Source: Marinomonas profundimaris (GTDB taxonomy: Bacteria; Pseudomonadota; Gammaproteobacteria; Pseudomonadales; Marinomonadaceae). Taken from it: a stretch of DNA of 64,000 bases. Below, piece after piece: positions 9,525 through 19,100 of the stretch. The notes under the pieces are model-generated. The model was given only the letters and a program-made list of their open reading frames with translations, was not told the origin of the DNA and did not search any database. Location of the stretch: assembly GCF_000508165.1 (NCBI RefSeq), contig NZ_AYOZ01000056.1:1-64000 (forward strand), written 5' to 3'. The position numbers and the translations under genes are program-made. Every line of letters starts with the position of its first letter. The stretch's first letter is position 1.

Positions 9525-11021
9525 TTAATCCATGGTATCTAGGGCTTTCTCGTATTCATCAAATGATTCTGTCACTGCGTCTTCTGGTGCGCCAGAAGCA
9601 ATACTGACAACAATGATTGAGATAGTCGCAAGAATGAAACCAGGTACGATTTCATAAACATCGAACCACCCACCACTGAGTTGTTTCCAGATGACAACCG
9701 TTACACCACCGACAATGATACCTGCAAGGGCACCGTTTCGATTCATGTTACGCCAGAACAAGCTAAGTAGAATAGCCGGTCCGAATGCCGCGCCAAAACC
9801 AGCCCAAGCGTAAGACACTAGGCCAAGTACAGAGCTTTTTGGGTTCAGTGCGAGAATCAACGCAAGGATAGAGATAGCAACAACCGCGAAACGACCAACG
9901 TTAACGATTTGTTTTTGAGTCGCTTCTTTGTTGAATAACGTTTTGTAAAAATCTTCCGCTAGAGCAGAGGATGAAACAAGCAGTTGAGAATCTGCTGTAC
10001 TCATAATCGCCGCAAGAATAGCCGCAAGTAGAATGCCGGCAACCACAGGGTGGAAGATGGCGTTTACAAGAACCATGAAGATTTTTTCACCGTCGGCTAG
10101 GTTTCCAGCCAGGTTGTTATCAACATAAACAATACCGACTAAACCAATTAGCAATGCGCCCGTCATCGAAATGAAAGTCCATGCAACTGCGATGCGGCGA
10201 GCCGTTGTGATGTCTTTGTTTGAGCGAGATGCTTTGAAACGCGCCAATATATGAGGCTGACCAAAATAACCCAAGCCCCATGCCACTAAAGAGATAATAC
10301 CAATTGTGCTTAATGGTTGGCCTTTTACATCATTCCAAATGGTCAGTAGTTCAGGGTTCTTTGCCGCTAATGTGTCTGAAAGTTGAGACCAGCCACCGTC
10401 CATTGCTACCAAAGGAACAATGATCAATGCCGCTGACATCATCAAGCCTTGAATTAAATCCGTCCAAGCAACCGCAAGGAAGCCACCAAACAAGGTGTAA
10501 GACACAACACAAACGGTACCAATGATGACCGCGTAGGTGTAATCCAAACCGAAAACGGTTTCAAACAATTTACCGCCAGCCACTAAACCAGAGCTTGTGT
10601 AGAACAAGAAGAACAGCAAGATGAACAAAGCCGCAATCGTTTGAATAAGTTTGGAGTTGTCGTTAAAGCGAGCAGAAAGGAAGCCCGGTAACGTCAGGGA
10701 GTTGTTGGCTTTGATGCTATAAGTACGCAAACGTTTTGCGCAAATCAGCCAGTTCAACCAGGTACCAACAAGCAGGCCACCAGCCAACCAAATCGATTCA
10801 AGGCCTGCGGCAAAAGCATAACCAGGAAGACCAAGTAGCAACCAGCCGCTCATATCGGAAGCGCCTGCTGATAATGCAGTAGGCCAAGGGCCTAAAGAGC
10901 GTCCGCCTAAGAAATAATCTTCTGAACTTGATGTGTTTTTGTAAGCGTATAGACCAATTCCTAGCATCACTACTAAGTAGGCTAGGAACGTAAAGCTAAT
11001 CGCGTAACTGCTTTCTATCAT
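9525..11021 (-). CDS. putP: sodium/proline symporter
   Basis: Sodium:solute symporter family protein (498 residues, E. coli PutP 502) that imports proline with sodium. About 13 hydrophobic helices are visible. Family hallmarks include GGRSLGPWPTALSAGASDMSGW (positions about 40-61, the Na+/proline site region), ALSLFWRNMNRNGA-like sequence late in the protein and LAAIMSTADSQLLVSSSALAEDFY. The start has GAGAGGACA just upstream. No putA is nearby, so proline as substrate rests on the close similarity; a role in osmoprotection or catabolism is not decided by context. Confidence 0.93.
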   Translation of the reverse strand: MIESSYAISFTFLAYLVVMLGIGLYAYKNTSSSEDYFLGGRSLGPWPTALSAGASDMSGWLLLGLPGYAFAAGLESIWLAGGLLVGTWLNWLICAKRLRTYSIKANNSLTLPGFLSARFNDNSKLIQTIAALFILLFFLFYTSSGLVAGGKLFETVFGLDYTYAVIIGTVCVVSYTLFGGFLAVAWTDLIQGLMMSAALIIVPLVAMDGGWSQLSDTLAAKNPELLTIWNDVKGQPLSTIGIISLVAWGLGYFGQPHILARFKASRSNKDITTARRIAVAWTFISMTGALLIGLVGIVYVDNNLAGNLADGEKIFMVLVNAIFHPVVAGILLAAILAAIMSTADSQLLVSSSALAEDFYKTLFNKEATQKQIVNVGRFAVVAISILALILALNPKSSVLGLVSYAWAGFGAAFGPAILLSLFWRNMNRNGALAGIIVGGVTVVIWKQLSGGWFDVYEIVPGFILATISIIVVSIASGAPEDAVTESFDEYEKALDTMD

Positions 11022-11459
11022 TATTATTGTCCTCTCGTTGAAAAATCTGGATGAAGTAACCGTGGCCTTAAAGTCAGCAGGAGTTCAGTTTCGATGGATG
11101 TTTCTCCAACAGATTGCTGGAGCGATCCTATCGATAGACTTAAAAACAGCGCTTAAATAAAGTGGCGGTTAGTTCGTATCCGAACGTATTTGTATTTATT
11201 AAATTTTTACTGTGAAGGTCTTAGAGTTTAGGTGTGAAAAAACACATAGTCGTAAAGAGAATGAATCTTATTTGACTTATTTCAAGACTTGATCCGATTC
11301 TAAGTGGCTAAGGTGGGATAATCTTTCAAAATACTCTTACAAAATTACAAAAAAATCTGATGCTCTTACAAAACGTAGCGGATTGGTTGATTAAGTTTTC
11401 TTTCAGTGGGGGTGGAAAGAAGGAAGACGAATACCTAAGGCCTTCCTTCTGTCGAGATG
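11022..11459. other. putP-hexR intergenic region
   Basis: A 438-base region without a credible gene. It holds the putP promoter area and, at its right end, the hexR terminator. An exact 11-base direct repeat CTCTTACAAAA occurs at 11334-11344 and 11363-11373, with starts 29 bases apart, roughly 315-350 bases upstream of putP. A weak TGTAA-type element lies in the first copy. Confidence 0.5.
11418..11450 (-). terminator. hexR terminator
   Basis: A 9-bp stem (11418-11426 with 11442-11450) lies just beyond the hexR stop codon, followed on the minus strand by TTTCC. The T tract is short. Confidence 0.55.
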
Positions 11460-12326
11460 CTATTTCTTTTCTACTTTAGGCAAACGAGTGTCTTGCACGC
11501 TTTGCTTAAGTTTTTTTAGATGCGCATTAAACTCTGGGCCACGCTTCAGAAGAACACCCGTTGCCAAGGCGTCGATCAAGGTCAGATAGACAATACGAGA
11601 ACTCATCGGCGTATAAATGTCGGTATCTTCCGTTTCTTCGATTGGCAATACAATGGAGCAATGTTCCGTTAAGGGTGAGCCAGGGTTGGTGATTCCGATG
11701 ACAGCAGCACCCGCTTCACGAGCGACGCGTGCGGTTTCTATCAACGGCAATGTGCGTCCTGTATAAGATATGATCACTACTGCATCACCGGGATGCGTTC
11801 CTGCCGCCGCCATGCGTTGTACCAAAATATCGGTATAAGCAACCACAGGCATATTCAAACGGAAGAATTTATGATGAGCATCTTTGGCAACAGGGCCTGA
11901 TGCACCTAAGCCATAAAACTCAATTCGACGAGCTTGCGCCAACACATCAACCGCTCGGCTAATGAGAGCTTCAGGTAGAATATCTTGTGCGCGCGTTAGA
12001 TTGTTTTTAGCGGCTTCGAAAATTTTCGCGGTGACAGCACCTGGTGCATCGTCAGGTTCTACGTTTAAGTTAACGTAAGGTGTTCCTGTGGCGAGGCTTT
12101 GGGCAAGTGACACTTTAAAATCAGGGAAACCACTGCCAATAAGGCTGCGACAAAAACGGTTCACTGTTGGTTCACTCACTTCCGCTCTGGCGGCAAGTTT
12201 TGCGATACTTGAGTGGATGGTTGTTTTTGGGTCGGCAAGAATGGCTTCCGCAACTTTTCGTTCGGATTTGCTCAAGGTGCTCAGTCGTTCTTGTATTTTA
12301 CGAATAATGTCTTCGTGTTTATTCAT
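11460..12326 (-). CDS. hexR: RpiR-family regulator HexR
   Basis: Transcriptional regulator of Entner-Doudoroff and related sugar genes, released from DNA by KDPG in pseudomonads. The 288 residues comprise an N-terminal RpiR helix-turn-helix (about 1-78; KLAARAEVSEPTVNRFCRSL) and a C-terminal SIS sugar-phosphate domain (about 125-260; FYGLGASGPVAKDAHHKFFRL, VVIISYTGRTLPLIE). The resemblance to Pseudomonas HexR runs along the whole length. Three matching operators lie between gap and edd, 4-5 kb away. It is divergent from the kinase-like gene; zwf, pgl and eda are not adjacent. Confidence 0.92.
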   Translation of the reverse strand: MNKHEDIIRKIQERLSTLSKSERKVAEAILADPKTTIHSSIAKLAARAEVSEPTVNRFCRSLIGSGFPDFKVSLAQSLATGTPYVNLNVEPDDAPGAVTAKIFEAAKNNLTRAQDILPEALISRAVDVLAQARRIEFYGLGASGPVAKDAHHKFFRLNMPVVAYTDILVQRMAAAGTHPGDAVVIISYTGRTLPLIETARVAREAGAAVIGITNPGSPLTEHCSIVLPIEETEDTDIYTPMSSRIVYLTLIDALATGVLLKRGPEFNAHLKKLKQSVQDTRLPKVEKK

Positions 12327-12414
12327 TGATCTGCTTCAAGTTGTCTATTGACTCGGATGGTTCAGTTGTCCATTCTGACAGCCACTTACAATTCTGGCAA
12401 TAAAATGATTAAAA

Positions 12415-13290
12415 ATGACGAGACTATCTGAGTATTTCGTAAAAATGGCGGACATATTGCCATCCATTACGGACGTTGAAACCACTTTATTTGAAGAAGG
12501 TTTTTCAAATAAAGTGTATTTGGTTCATTGGAGTGGCGTTTCTCGTTATGTATTGCGTATTCCTTATATTGATAGTGAGGCGTTTTACATCAATCGAAAT
12601 GAAGAAATGCATGTTTTAAAGAGTGCAGCGGCAATTGGATTATCCCCCAAGGTTGTGTGGAACGATGACGAAGGCGGTTTTGCTTGCGAGTTTGTGCATC
12701 AACCTTCTCTTGATTGGGCGGTTGTTCACCAAGATAACGAGGTTGAGCGAATTGCTGGTGCGTTAAAGAAGACCCATCAACTGCCAAAAGGCAATCATGA
12801 GTACTCGATATTTAAAGTGATTACACATTACCTTGATGGCATCAATGCTTATGGGAAAGGCAATGTGGAGTTTGAGCGTGAATACGATTACCTCCTTTCT
12901 CTTTTTAAACAACTAACGCCGCCGAAAGAAATTGTACCGCCCGTTCTTTGCCATAATGACTTAAACCCTAAAAATACACTCATCGATAGCGAACAGCTTT
13001 GGTTGATCGACTGGGAGTATTCAGGCGTTGGCGATCCTCTTTTTGATCTCGCGGTTGTTGCAAAGTCTCATAATTTGGACGCCAGGCAAACTCGGTTGTT
13101 ATTGAATACGTATTCTCCTGACTTGCCTGAGCAAGCGTCGCTAAACGCGATTCAAGAATATGTGAAAGCCTATGGATTAAGGGAAATGGCGTGGTTGTTA
13201 CTCAAGCATGTGATTACGCCTGAAGACACGCTGTCGTTGTCGTATTATTATGAATTTAAAGCCACACCAACGCTTAACCCGTTTGCGTAA
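12415..13290 (+). CDS. choline kinase-like phosphotransferase
   Basis: Protein of the choline/aminoglycoside kinase fold (291 residues). The N-lobe (about 1-110) has a G-loop-like FEEGFSNKVYLV, and the catalytic Brenner loop HNDLNPKN (about residue 182) is followed by the metal-binding LIDWEYSGVGDPLFDLA. The family phosphorylates choline, ethanolamine or similar alcohols with ATP; the substrate cannot be read here. The 88-base gap to hexR holds divergent promoters. No clear ribosome-binding site precedes the ATG at 12415; an ATG at 12445 is an alternative start. It probably shares a transcript with ung (33 bases apart). Confidence 0.75.
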   Translation: MTRLSEYFVKMADILPSITDVETTLFEEGFSNKVYLVHWSGVSRYVLRIPYIDSEAFYINRNEEMHVLKSAAAIGLSPKVVWNDDEGGFACEFVHQPSLDWAVVHQDNEVERIAGALKKTHQLPKGNHEYSIFKVITHYLDGINAYGKGNVEFEREYDYLLSLFKQLTPPKEIVPPVLCHNDLNPKNTLIDSEQLWLIDWEYSGVGDPLFDLAVVAKSHNLDARQTRLLLNTYSPDLPEQASLNAIQEYVKAYGLREMAWLLLKHVITPEDTLSLSYYYEFKATPTLNPFA

Positions 13291-13323
13291 GATCAGACTA
13301 GGCGCATAAAAGAGAGCGAAATA

Positions 13324-14073
13324 ATGAACATTACCAATGATTGGAAAGAATGCTTAGCGGATGAATTTGAAAAAGACTACATGCAGTCTTTACAGAAATT
13401 CTTACAATCAGAGAGAAAAGAAAAAACGATATACCCTGATGAGTCTGATTATTTTGCAGCGCTGAATGTTACGCCTTTTCGTGACGTGAAAGTGGTGATA
13501 CTGGGGCAAGACCCTTATCACGGAGAGGGGCAGGCACACGGTTTGTCTTTTTCTGTCAAACCGGGGGTAAAAGTTCCACCATCCTTGATGAATATGTATA
13601 AAGAGCTGGAAATTGACTTAGGTATTCCACCGGCGGGTCATGGCTTTTTACAGTCATGGGCCGAACAAGGTGTTTTATTGCTTAACAGCGTCTTGACGGT
13701 AGAGGCGAGCAAAGCAGGCTCGCATCAAAATAAAGGTTGGGAAACGTTTACAGATAAAATAATCGAATGCATTAATGCTGGTCACCAAGGTGTTGTCTTT
13801 ATGTTATGGGGGGCTTACGCTCAAAAAAAGGGACGGCATATTGATCGTGAAAAACATTGTGTACTAGAAAACGTTCATCCTTCGCCCTTGTCCGCTTACC
13901 GTGGATTTCTTGGGTGCCAGCACTTCTCCAAAGCAAATAGCTACTTAAACCGCCATCATAAAACGCCCATAAAATGGGAATTGGATCCGATTGATGGAGA
14001 CTCTAATTATGACGGTGCTAAGCATGAAGGTACAGAGCCAAAAAGTAGCGGCCAAATAACCTTGCCATTCTGA
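13324..14073 (+). CDS. ung: uracil-DNA glycosylase, family 1, with C-terminal extension
   Basis: Removes uracil from DNA at the start of base excision repair. The water-activating motif GQDPYHGEGQAHG (Asp about residue 63) and HPSPLSAYRGF (catalytic His about 187) are intact. At 249 residues it is some 20 longer than E. coli Ung, and the excess is a polar C-terminal tail after TPIKW, ending GQITLPF. That final hexapeptide has the form QxxLPF, like beta-clamp-binding motifs (compare QLSLPL in E. coli Hda). Clamp binding is an inference. GAGAG precedes the start. Confidence 0.96.
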   Translation: MNITNDWKECLADEFEKDYMQSLQKFLQSERKEKTIYPDESDYFAALNVTPFRDVKVVILGQDPYHGEGQAHGLSFSVKPGVKVPPSLMNMYKELEIDLGIPPAGHGFLQSWAEQGVLLLNSVLTVEASKAGSHQNKGWETFTDKIIECINAGHQGVVFMLWGAYAQKKGRHIDREKHCVLENVHPSPLSAYRGFLGCQHFSKANSYLNRHHKTPIKWELDPIDGDSNYDGAKHEGTEPKSSGQITLPF

Positions 14074-14087
14074 GGTGTTGTCGATAA

Positions 14088-14115
14088 AAAATGGCGTCTA
14101 ATGAGACGCCATTTT
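14088..14115. terminator. bidirectional terminator, ung/ygfZ
   Basis: A 12-bp perfect stem (14088-14099 with 14104-14115, four-base loop) with an A run on the left and ATTTTATTTT on the right, between convergent genes. Confidence 0.85.
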
Positions 14116-14131
14116 ATTTTATACACGGTGT

Positions 14132-15049
14132 TTATTTCTTCATGTCTAACGGATAAGGGAGTGGCAACAACGTGACCTCTTGATTATCCAATAAAATGTT
14201 ATCCACTTCGTTTGGTTCAACATTCAAAATGATTTGGGCAAAGTGAGTTTCTTCGATATTCGCTACAGCAAATACGTGGCCAATATTTTTGCCTTGTTTG
14301 TCTGTGATATCCAATGAGGTTTCTCTATGTCCGTCCCATGTGGCCAAAATAAGCTGTTTCTTAGACTTACCTCGATACTGCATTCGCGCAACAATTTCCT
14401 GTCCGGTGTAACAACCTTTGGTAAAGCTGATGCCGCCGATGCTTTGCATGTTCAGCCATTGTGGCAAGATGTTTTCGCTTTGTTCTAAGGTTATAAGAGG
14501 GCGAGCGGATAGCAATGTCAAAGCATCCAGTTCAGTATGTTTTTCTTCAATCATGGCCTGACCTGTTTGCGTAATAAACCACTGTATTGTCAGTGGATTA
14601 TGACAAAGTGTCAGTGTAATAGTGTCATCGTCATGTCGCGTGTTAAAAAGCTCAGGCTGTGCATTTTCTGTGCTGCCGCTTTGTGACGGCGTCAATTTCG
14701 AGTGAATAACAAATGAGTCGCTGTCGTTTATGAGTTCAGCCTTGAAAAACACCGCGTATTTTTTTAAGTGCAGTAAGGTTTTTTCTACTAAGTCTTTGCT
14801 CATCAACATGAGGATGTCCTCGCCTTTTTGGGCAAGGTAGAAGTTCGTGATGATGCGACCTTTAACACTGCAAATAGCACCGTACAGACCATGTTCAGCA
14901 GACAGTTTATTAATGTCGCAGGTTATTTGGCCTTGTAGGAACTTTCGAGCATCTAAGCCAGTAATACGCAAAACACCTATGTTTTGCAGTCTCACGACGA
15001 CGTCTTTGTTCTGTAGTGTTGAATCAATTATGTCTTCAAGTGAGGTCAT
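14132..15049 (-). CDS. ygfZ: YgfZ/GcvT-domain folate-binding protein
   Basis: Tetrahydrofolate-dependent factor of the YgfZ family, which supports assembly or repair of certain iron-sulfur enzymes and thereby tRNA thiolation. The signature K-G-C-Y-T-G-Q-E with its conserved Cys is present in the last third (KGCYTGQEIVARMQYRG), and FLQGQITCDI marks the N-terminal GcvT-like fold. I prefer the ATG at 15049 (305 residues), which has GGAAAG upstream; ATGs at 15061 and 15076 are in frame but lack a ribosome-binding site. It stands alone on the minus strand. Confidence 0.88.
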   Translation of the reverse strand: MTSLEDIIDSTLQNKDVVVRLQNIGVLRITGLDARKFLQGQITCDINKLSAEHGLYGAICSVKGRIITNFYLAQKGEDILMLMSKDLVEKTLLHLKKYAVFFKAELINDSDSFVIHSKLTPSQSGSTENAQPELFNTRHDDDTITLTLCHNPLTIQWFITQTGQAMIEEKHTELDALTLLSARPLITLEQSENILPQWLNMQSIGGISFTKGCYTGQEIVARMQYRGKSKKQLILATWDGHRETSLDITDKQGKNIGHVFAVANIEETHFAQIILNVEPNEVDNILLDNQEVTLLPLPYPLDMKK

Positions 15050-15159
15050 AAAACTTTCCATAAAAATAGAGGGCATGAGGTTACGTCGCAGTTGTTCTGC
15101 ATGAATAGCCTATCAGTAATGCTCTTTCTTTTATTTTCAATGGTGAGTACGTAAAGATT

Positions 15160-16167
15160 TTAATTTACTGTCTGTTCGGCAAACTGAAGCTGAATCTCAA
15201 GTAACTTAGGGAGCTCTTGTTCAAGCAGCGGAGGCAGAGCTGGATCAAAGTGCTTGCCGCTTTGCTCTTGAATATAATGAATGGCTTCTTCTGTCGACCA
15301 TGCTTTTTTATAAGGCCGCTGACTGGTTAGAGCATCAAACACATCAACTAAGGCAACGATTCGTCCTTCAATTGGGATATCTTCACCTGCAAGGCCATTA
15401 GGGTAACCAGAACCGTCCCATTTCTCATGGTGTGTCATTGCAACAGAGTGAGCCAGTTCGATCAGATGTGAGCTTGGATTTGATAGAATCTCTCCTCCAA
15501 TCTGAGCGTGGGTTTTCATTATTTCGTATTCTTCTTCAGTTAGCTTTCCGGGTTTCAATAAAATATTGTCCGCAATGCCTATTTTGCCTATGTCGTGCAT
15601 GGGGGCAGCCATCATTAAGTCGTCTGCGGATTCATCACAAAAGCCGTAGGCTTTGGCTATCACTCTTGCGAAGCGACTCATGCGTTGGACGTGCATACCG
15701 GTTTCATTGTCTTTGTATTCTGCGGCTCGACCCAACCGATGGATTAAGTCGACGTGAGTTTCGAGAAGTTCATCAGCTCTGATTAAAGAGAGATGCGTTT
15801 TTACTCGCGCGAGAACAATGGCAGGTACGACGGGTTTGACTATGTAATCCACCGCGCCAATCTCAAAGCCTTTTTCTTCATCAATACTGTCTTTTAATGC
15901 TGTGACAAAAATGACGGGAATATGAGCAGTAGCGGGATTCTGCTTTAGTCGCTTGCATACTTCTAATCCTGTCATTTCAGGCATCATAATGTCGAGTAGT
16001 ATGAGATCAACTGATTCTTTTTCAACCAGTTTAAGGGCATCTTGTCCTGAACGTGCAAACGATAAACGGTAACGAGCGGGTTGTAGAACCTGCTTTAAAA
16101 CGCGTAAATTTGTAGGCTCGTCGTCTACCAATAGGATTCTAGGGGCTTGTTTGCTGCCTATTCTCAT
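15160..16167 (-). CDS. response regulator with HD-GYP domain
   Basis: Two-domain protein of 335 residues. The N-terminal receiver (about 10-125) has the acidic pair VDDE and phospho-accepting Asp59 in DLILLDIMMPEM. The C-terminal HD-GYP domain (about 145-325) keeps the metal residues (MHDIGKIG, HAQIGGEIL, THHEKWDGSGYPNGLAGEDIP), so it should be an active cyclic-di-GMP phosphodiesterase of the RpfG type. Its ATG overlaps the kinase TGA by four bases, so translation is coupled and the kinase is its likely phosphodonor. Output (biofilm, motility) is inferred only. Confidence 0.92.
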   Translation of the reverse strand: MRIGSKQAPRILLVDDEPTNLRVLKQVLQPARYRLSFARSGQDALKLVEKESVDLILLDIMMPEMTGLEVCKRLKQNPATAHIPVIFVTALKDSIDEEKGFEIGAVDYIVKPVVPAIVLARVKTHLSLIRADELLETHVDLIHRLGRAAEYKDNETGMHVQRMSRFARVIAKAYGFCDESADDLMMAAPMHDIGKIGIADNILLKPGKLTEEEYEIMKTHAQIGGEILSNPSSHLIELAHSVAMTHHEKWDGSGYPNGLAGEDIPIEGRIVALVDVFDALTSQRPYKKAWSTEEAIHYIQEQSGKHFDPALPPLLEQELPKLLEIQLQFAEQTVN

Positions 16168-19100
16168 TTATCGGCTTCCTTTGCTATTTGCACTTTTAAT
16201 TGTGTCAATGTTGTAACGGCGCTGTCGAAATCAAAATTAGCGATCGCTTTACTTATCTCAATGGCGTGTATTTTCATAGATTGTGGCACGTTACGAATGA
16301 GCAACTCTATTTTTTCGTCGTCAATTTCACCTGAGTTTGCCGACAGCATAAGAGCATTCAATAAAGAGAGTAATCCTGTTTTTGATAGGGTAACTCTGTA
16401 GTCAACGGGTTGACTTTGCTCATCGGAAGAGGACTTATCCGCCAATTGGCTTAATTCAGTAAAAAATTCTGTCAGTGACGATGTCAGCCACTGAATGCCT
16501 TTTTCACATTGCTTGCGGTTCTTTTTTTGTGCGGCACGTTCTATGGTTGCCATTACGTTTGATATGTTCAGTAATGCAAGGTTCCCCGAGGTTCCTTTCA
16601 CAGCATGTGCTAACGCATGAATGTCATCGTACGCTTGGATCGATAAGTAGTCAGATAGTCTTTTGGGTAAGTCTGAGTTGAGCGAAGAAAACGTAGAAAG
16701 CTCAGTAATATAGAGGGGCATTTCGAGCCATAATGACAAGCCTTTACTGATATTTATCTGCGTATTTTTGACGCCAGTTGTTTGAATATCGGCGCCCTTT
16801 TCCTGATGAGCAGGAACGAGGGGCTCTTTTAAGACTCTGGCCATTTCAGCGACTAGAGCGTGAATGTCAATGGGTTTGTTAGCGAATCCATCCATCCCTG
16901 ATTGTTGAGCTTCTAATTTGTCTTCAACCAATACGTTTGCTGTTAAGGCTATTACAGGAGTGTGAGGTCGTTGGTTTTCCTTCTCGTACTGTCTGATAAT
17001 TTGGGTGGCCATTAAACCATCCATATTTGGCATTTGAATGTCCATTAAGATGAGATCTGGCTTTATGGTTTTAAACTGTTCAATGGCTTCAATACCGTCT
17101 TTTGCTAAGAAGACAGTGTGTCCTTGACGTTTTAATAACAAGGTAAGCAAGGTTAGGTTTTGCTCTATATCATCCGCGATTAATATTTTTTGTTCTTTGA
17201 TTACCGGTAACTGAGACAGGGTGGCTTCAGGAGGTGCTTCGGACACTTCTAGAGGCAAATCAAAATAGAAACAACTGCCAACACCTAAAACGCTTTCAGC
17301 ATGAAGCTCGCCACCCATTAGTGTTATCAGTTGTTTTGATATGCTGGTGCCTAATCCTGTGCCGCCAAAGCGTCGGCTCATCGATGCGTCTGCTTGTGTA
17401 AATGGGTCAAAGATACTTTTCATACGCTCCGCTGGAATGCCAATACCTGAGTCTTGAACGCTGAAGCGCAGGCTGTGGTTGCTGTTTTTTGAAACCGTTA
17501 GTGTGACGTAGCCTTTTTCAGTGAATTTAATGGCGTTGCCTAAAATATTCATTAGGACTTGTCGGATGCGATCCTCTGCACCGAGAAAGGCTTGCTCAAC
17601 CTCTGTTTCAATTTCAAAATTTAACGCCAAACCTTTGTTTCTTGCTTGTAGCCACAGCGTTGATATCACGGTATCCACCATGTTTGCCAGTACGAATACT
17701 TGGATATCAAGTTCGAGCTTATTTTTTTCTAATTTGGCACTGTCTAATATATCGTTAAGAAGGTGCAACAACGATCTGGCTGATTTACTGATGGTGGCGA
17801 GGTGCTTTTTATTGTCACCTGATACATCAGAGTCTAATAAAATATCGGAAAAACCAATAATAGCGTTCATCGGAGTGCGTATTTCATGGCTCATGTTGGC
17901 TAAAAATGAGGCTTTACTCTCTGCCGATTCTTCCGCTTTTTGCTTCGCTAGACGAAGTTCATTTTCCATCTCAATGCGTTGTGAAATGTCTAAAATAACG
18001 CCATCTATCCATTCTGCTTCACCAGCATCGTTATGGATAATTGAACCATTCTCTAATACCCAAACATAATCCCCATCTTTGTGTTTTAAACGATACTCAA
18101 CGCTGTATGTTTTGTTTTTAGAGGATTCATTCTCGGGATCCAGCATGAACTTTAGATCGTCTGGATGAATCAATTGAGAAAAAGACGTGGTGTTGTCGTA
18201 AAAGTCCGATGGCATCCAACCGGCCACATCGTAGATTGCGTCACTCACAAAAAGCGCAGTCCAATGTTCATCCATTAAACATCGGAAGGACGCACCTGGA
18301 ATATTTTTAATCAAAGAGCTGAACTGCTTTTCACTTTTTCTGATGGTTTCTTCCATCGCTTTTCTGGTGGAGATATCACTGATAAAGGCGACAAAGAGCG
18401 TCTCGTCACCAATAATATCAACACGACCGACGCCTATTCTTATTGGAAACGTCTGGCCATCGTTGTTTAGTGCGCAAATTTCGCGTTCGGTACCCGAAAT
18501 ATTCGTTTCACCTGTGTCTCGAAATATACCTAAAAATGCATGAAACTCCTCTGTGTGCTTTTTAAGGAATAAGCGATCGAAGGGCTGATTGATGATATCT
18601 TTTTCTTGCCAACCAAAAATACTAGATGCGGCTTTATTGAACTCTTTTATGATGCCATGGCTGTCTATAGTGATGATGCCATCAACAGCGGTGTCTAAAG
18701 TGGTCTTCAAACGGACTTCACTCGCAGTTTTTTCCAGTAATAACTGGCGGTAGCGTAACTGTGAGGCAATGTTGCTTGCCAAAATCGAAAGCAATAACGT
18801 AATGGTTGCGACGACAAAAGAGAGGTAACTGTTGGATGCGGTAGACATATGTGACATGTCTGAACCGCCAATTGAAATAAAACGCGCTCCCGCCATGCCC
18901 GCATAGTGCATTCCAGAAATGGCAGCGCCCATAATCAAAGCACTGATACAACTGACCCACTTCTGACTCAGCCCTGTCCAAATCTTCCCAACATAGTACT
19001 GTGTTGATATGGCAATAAAGGCAAGCACAACCGCAATGACAATAGAAAAAATAAACCAAGCTGGGTCATATCGAAGTTCAACATGCATCTCCATTGCTTC

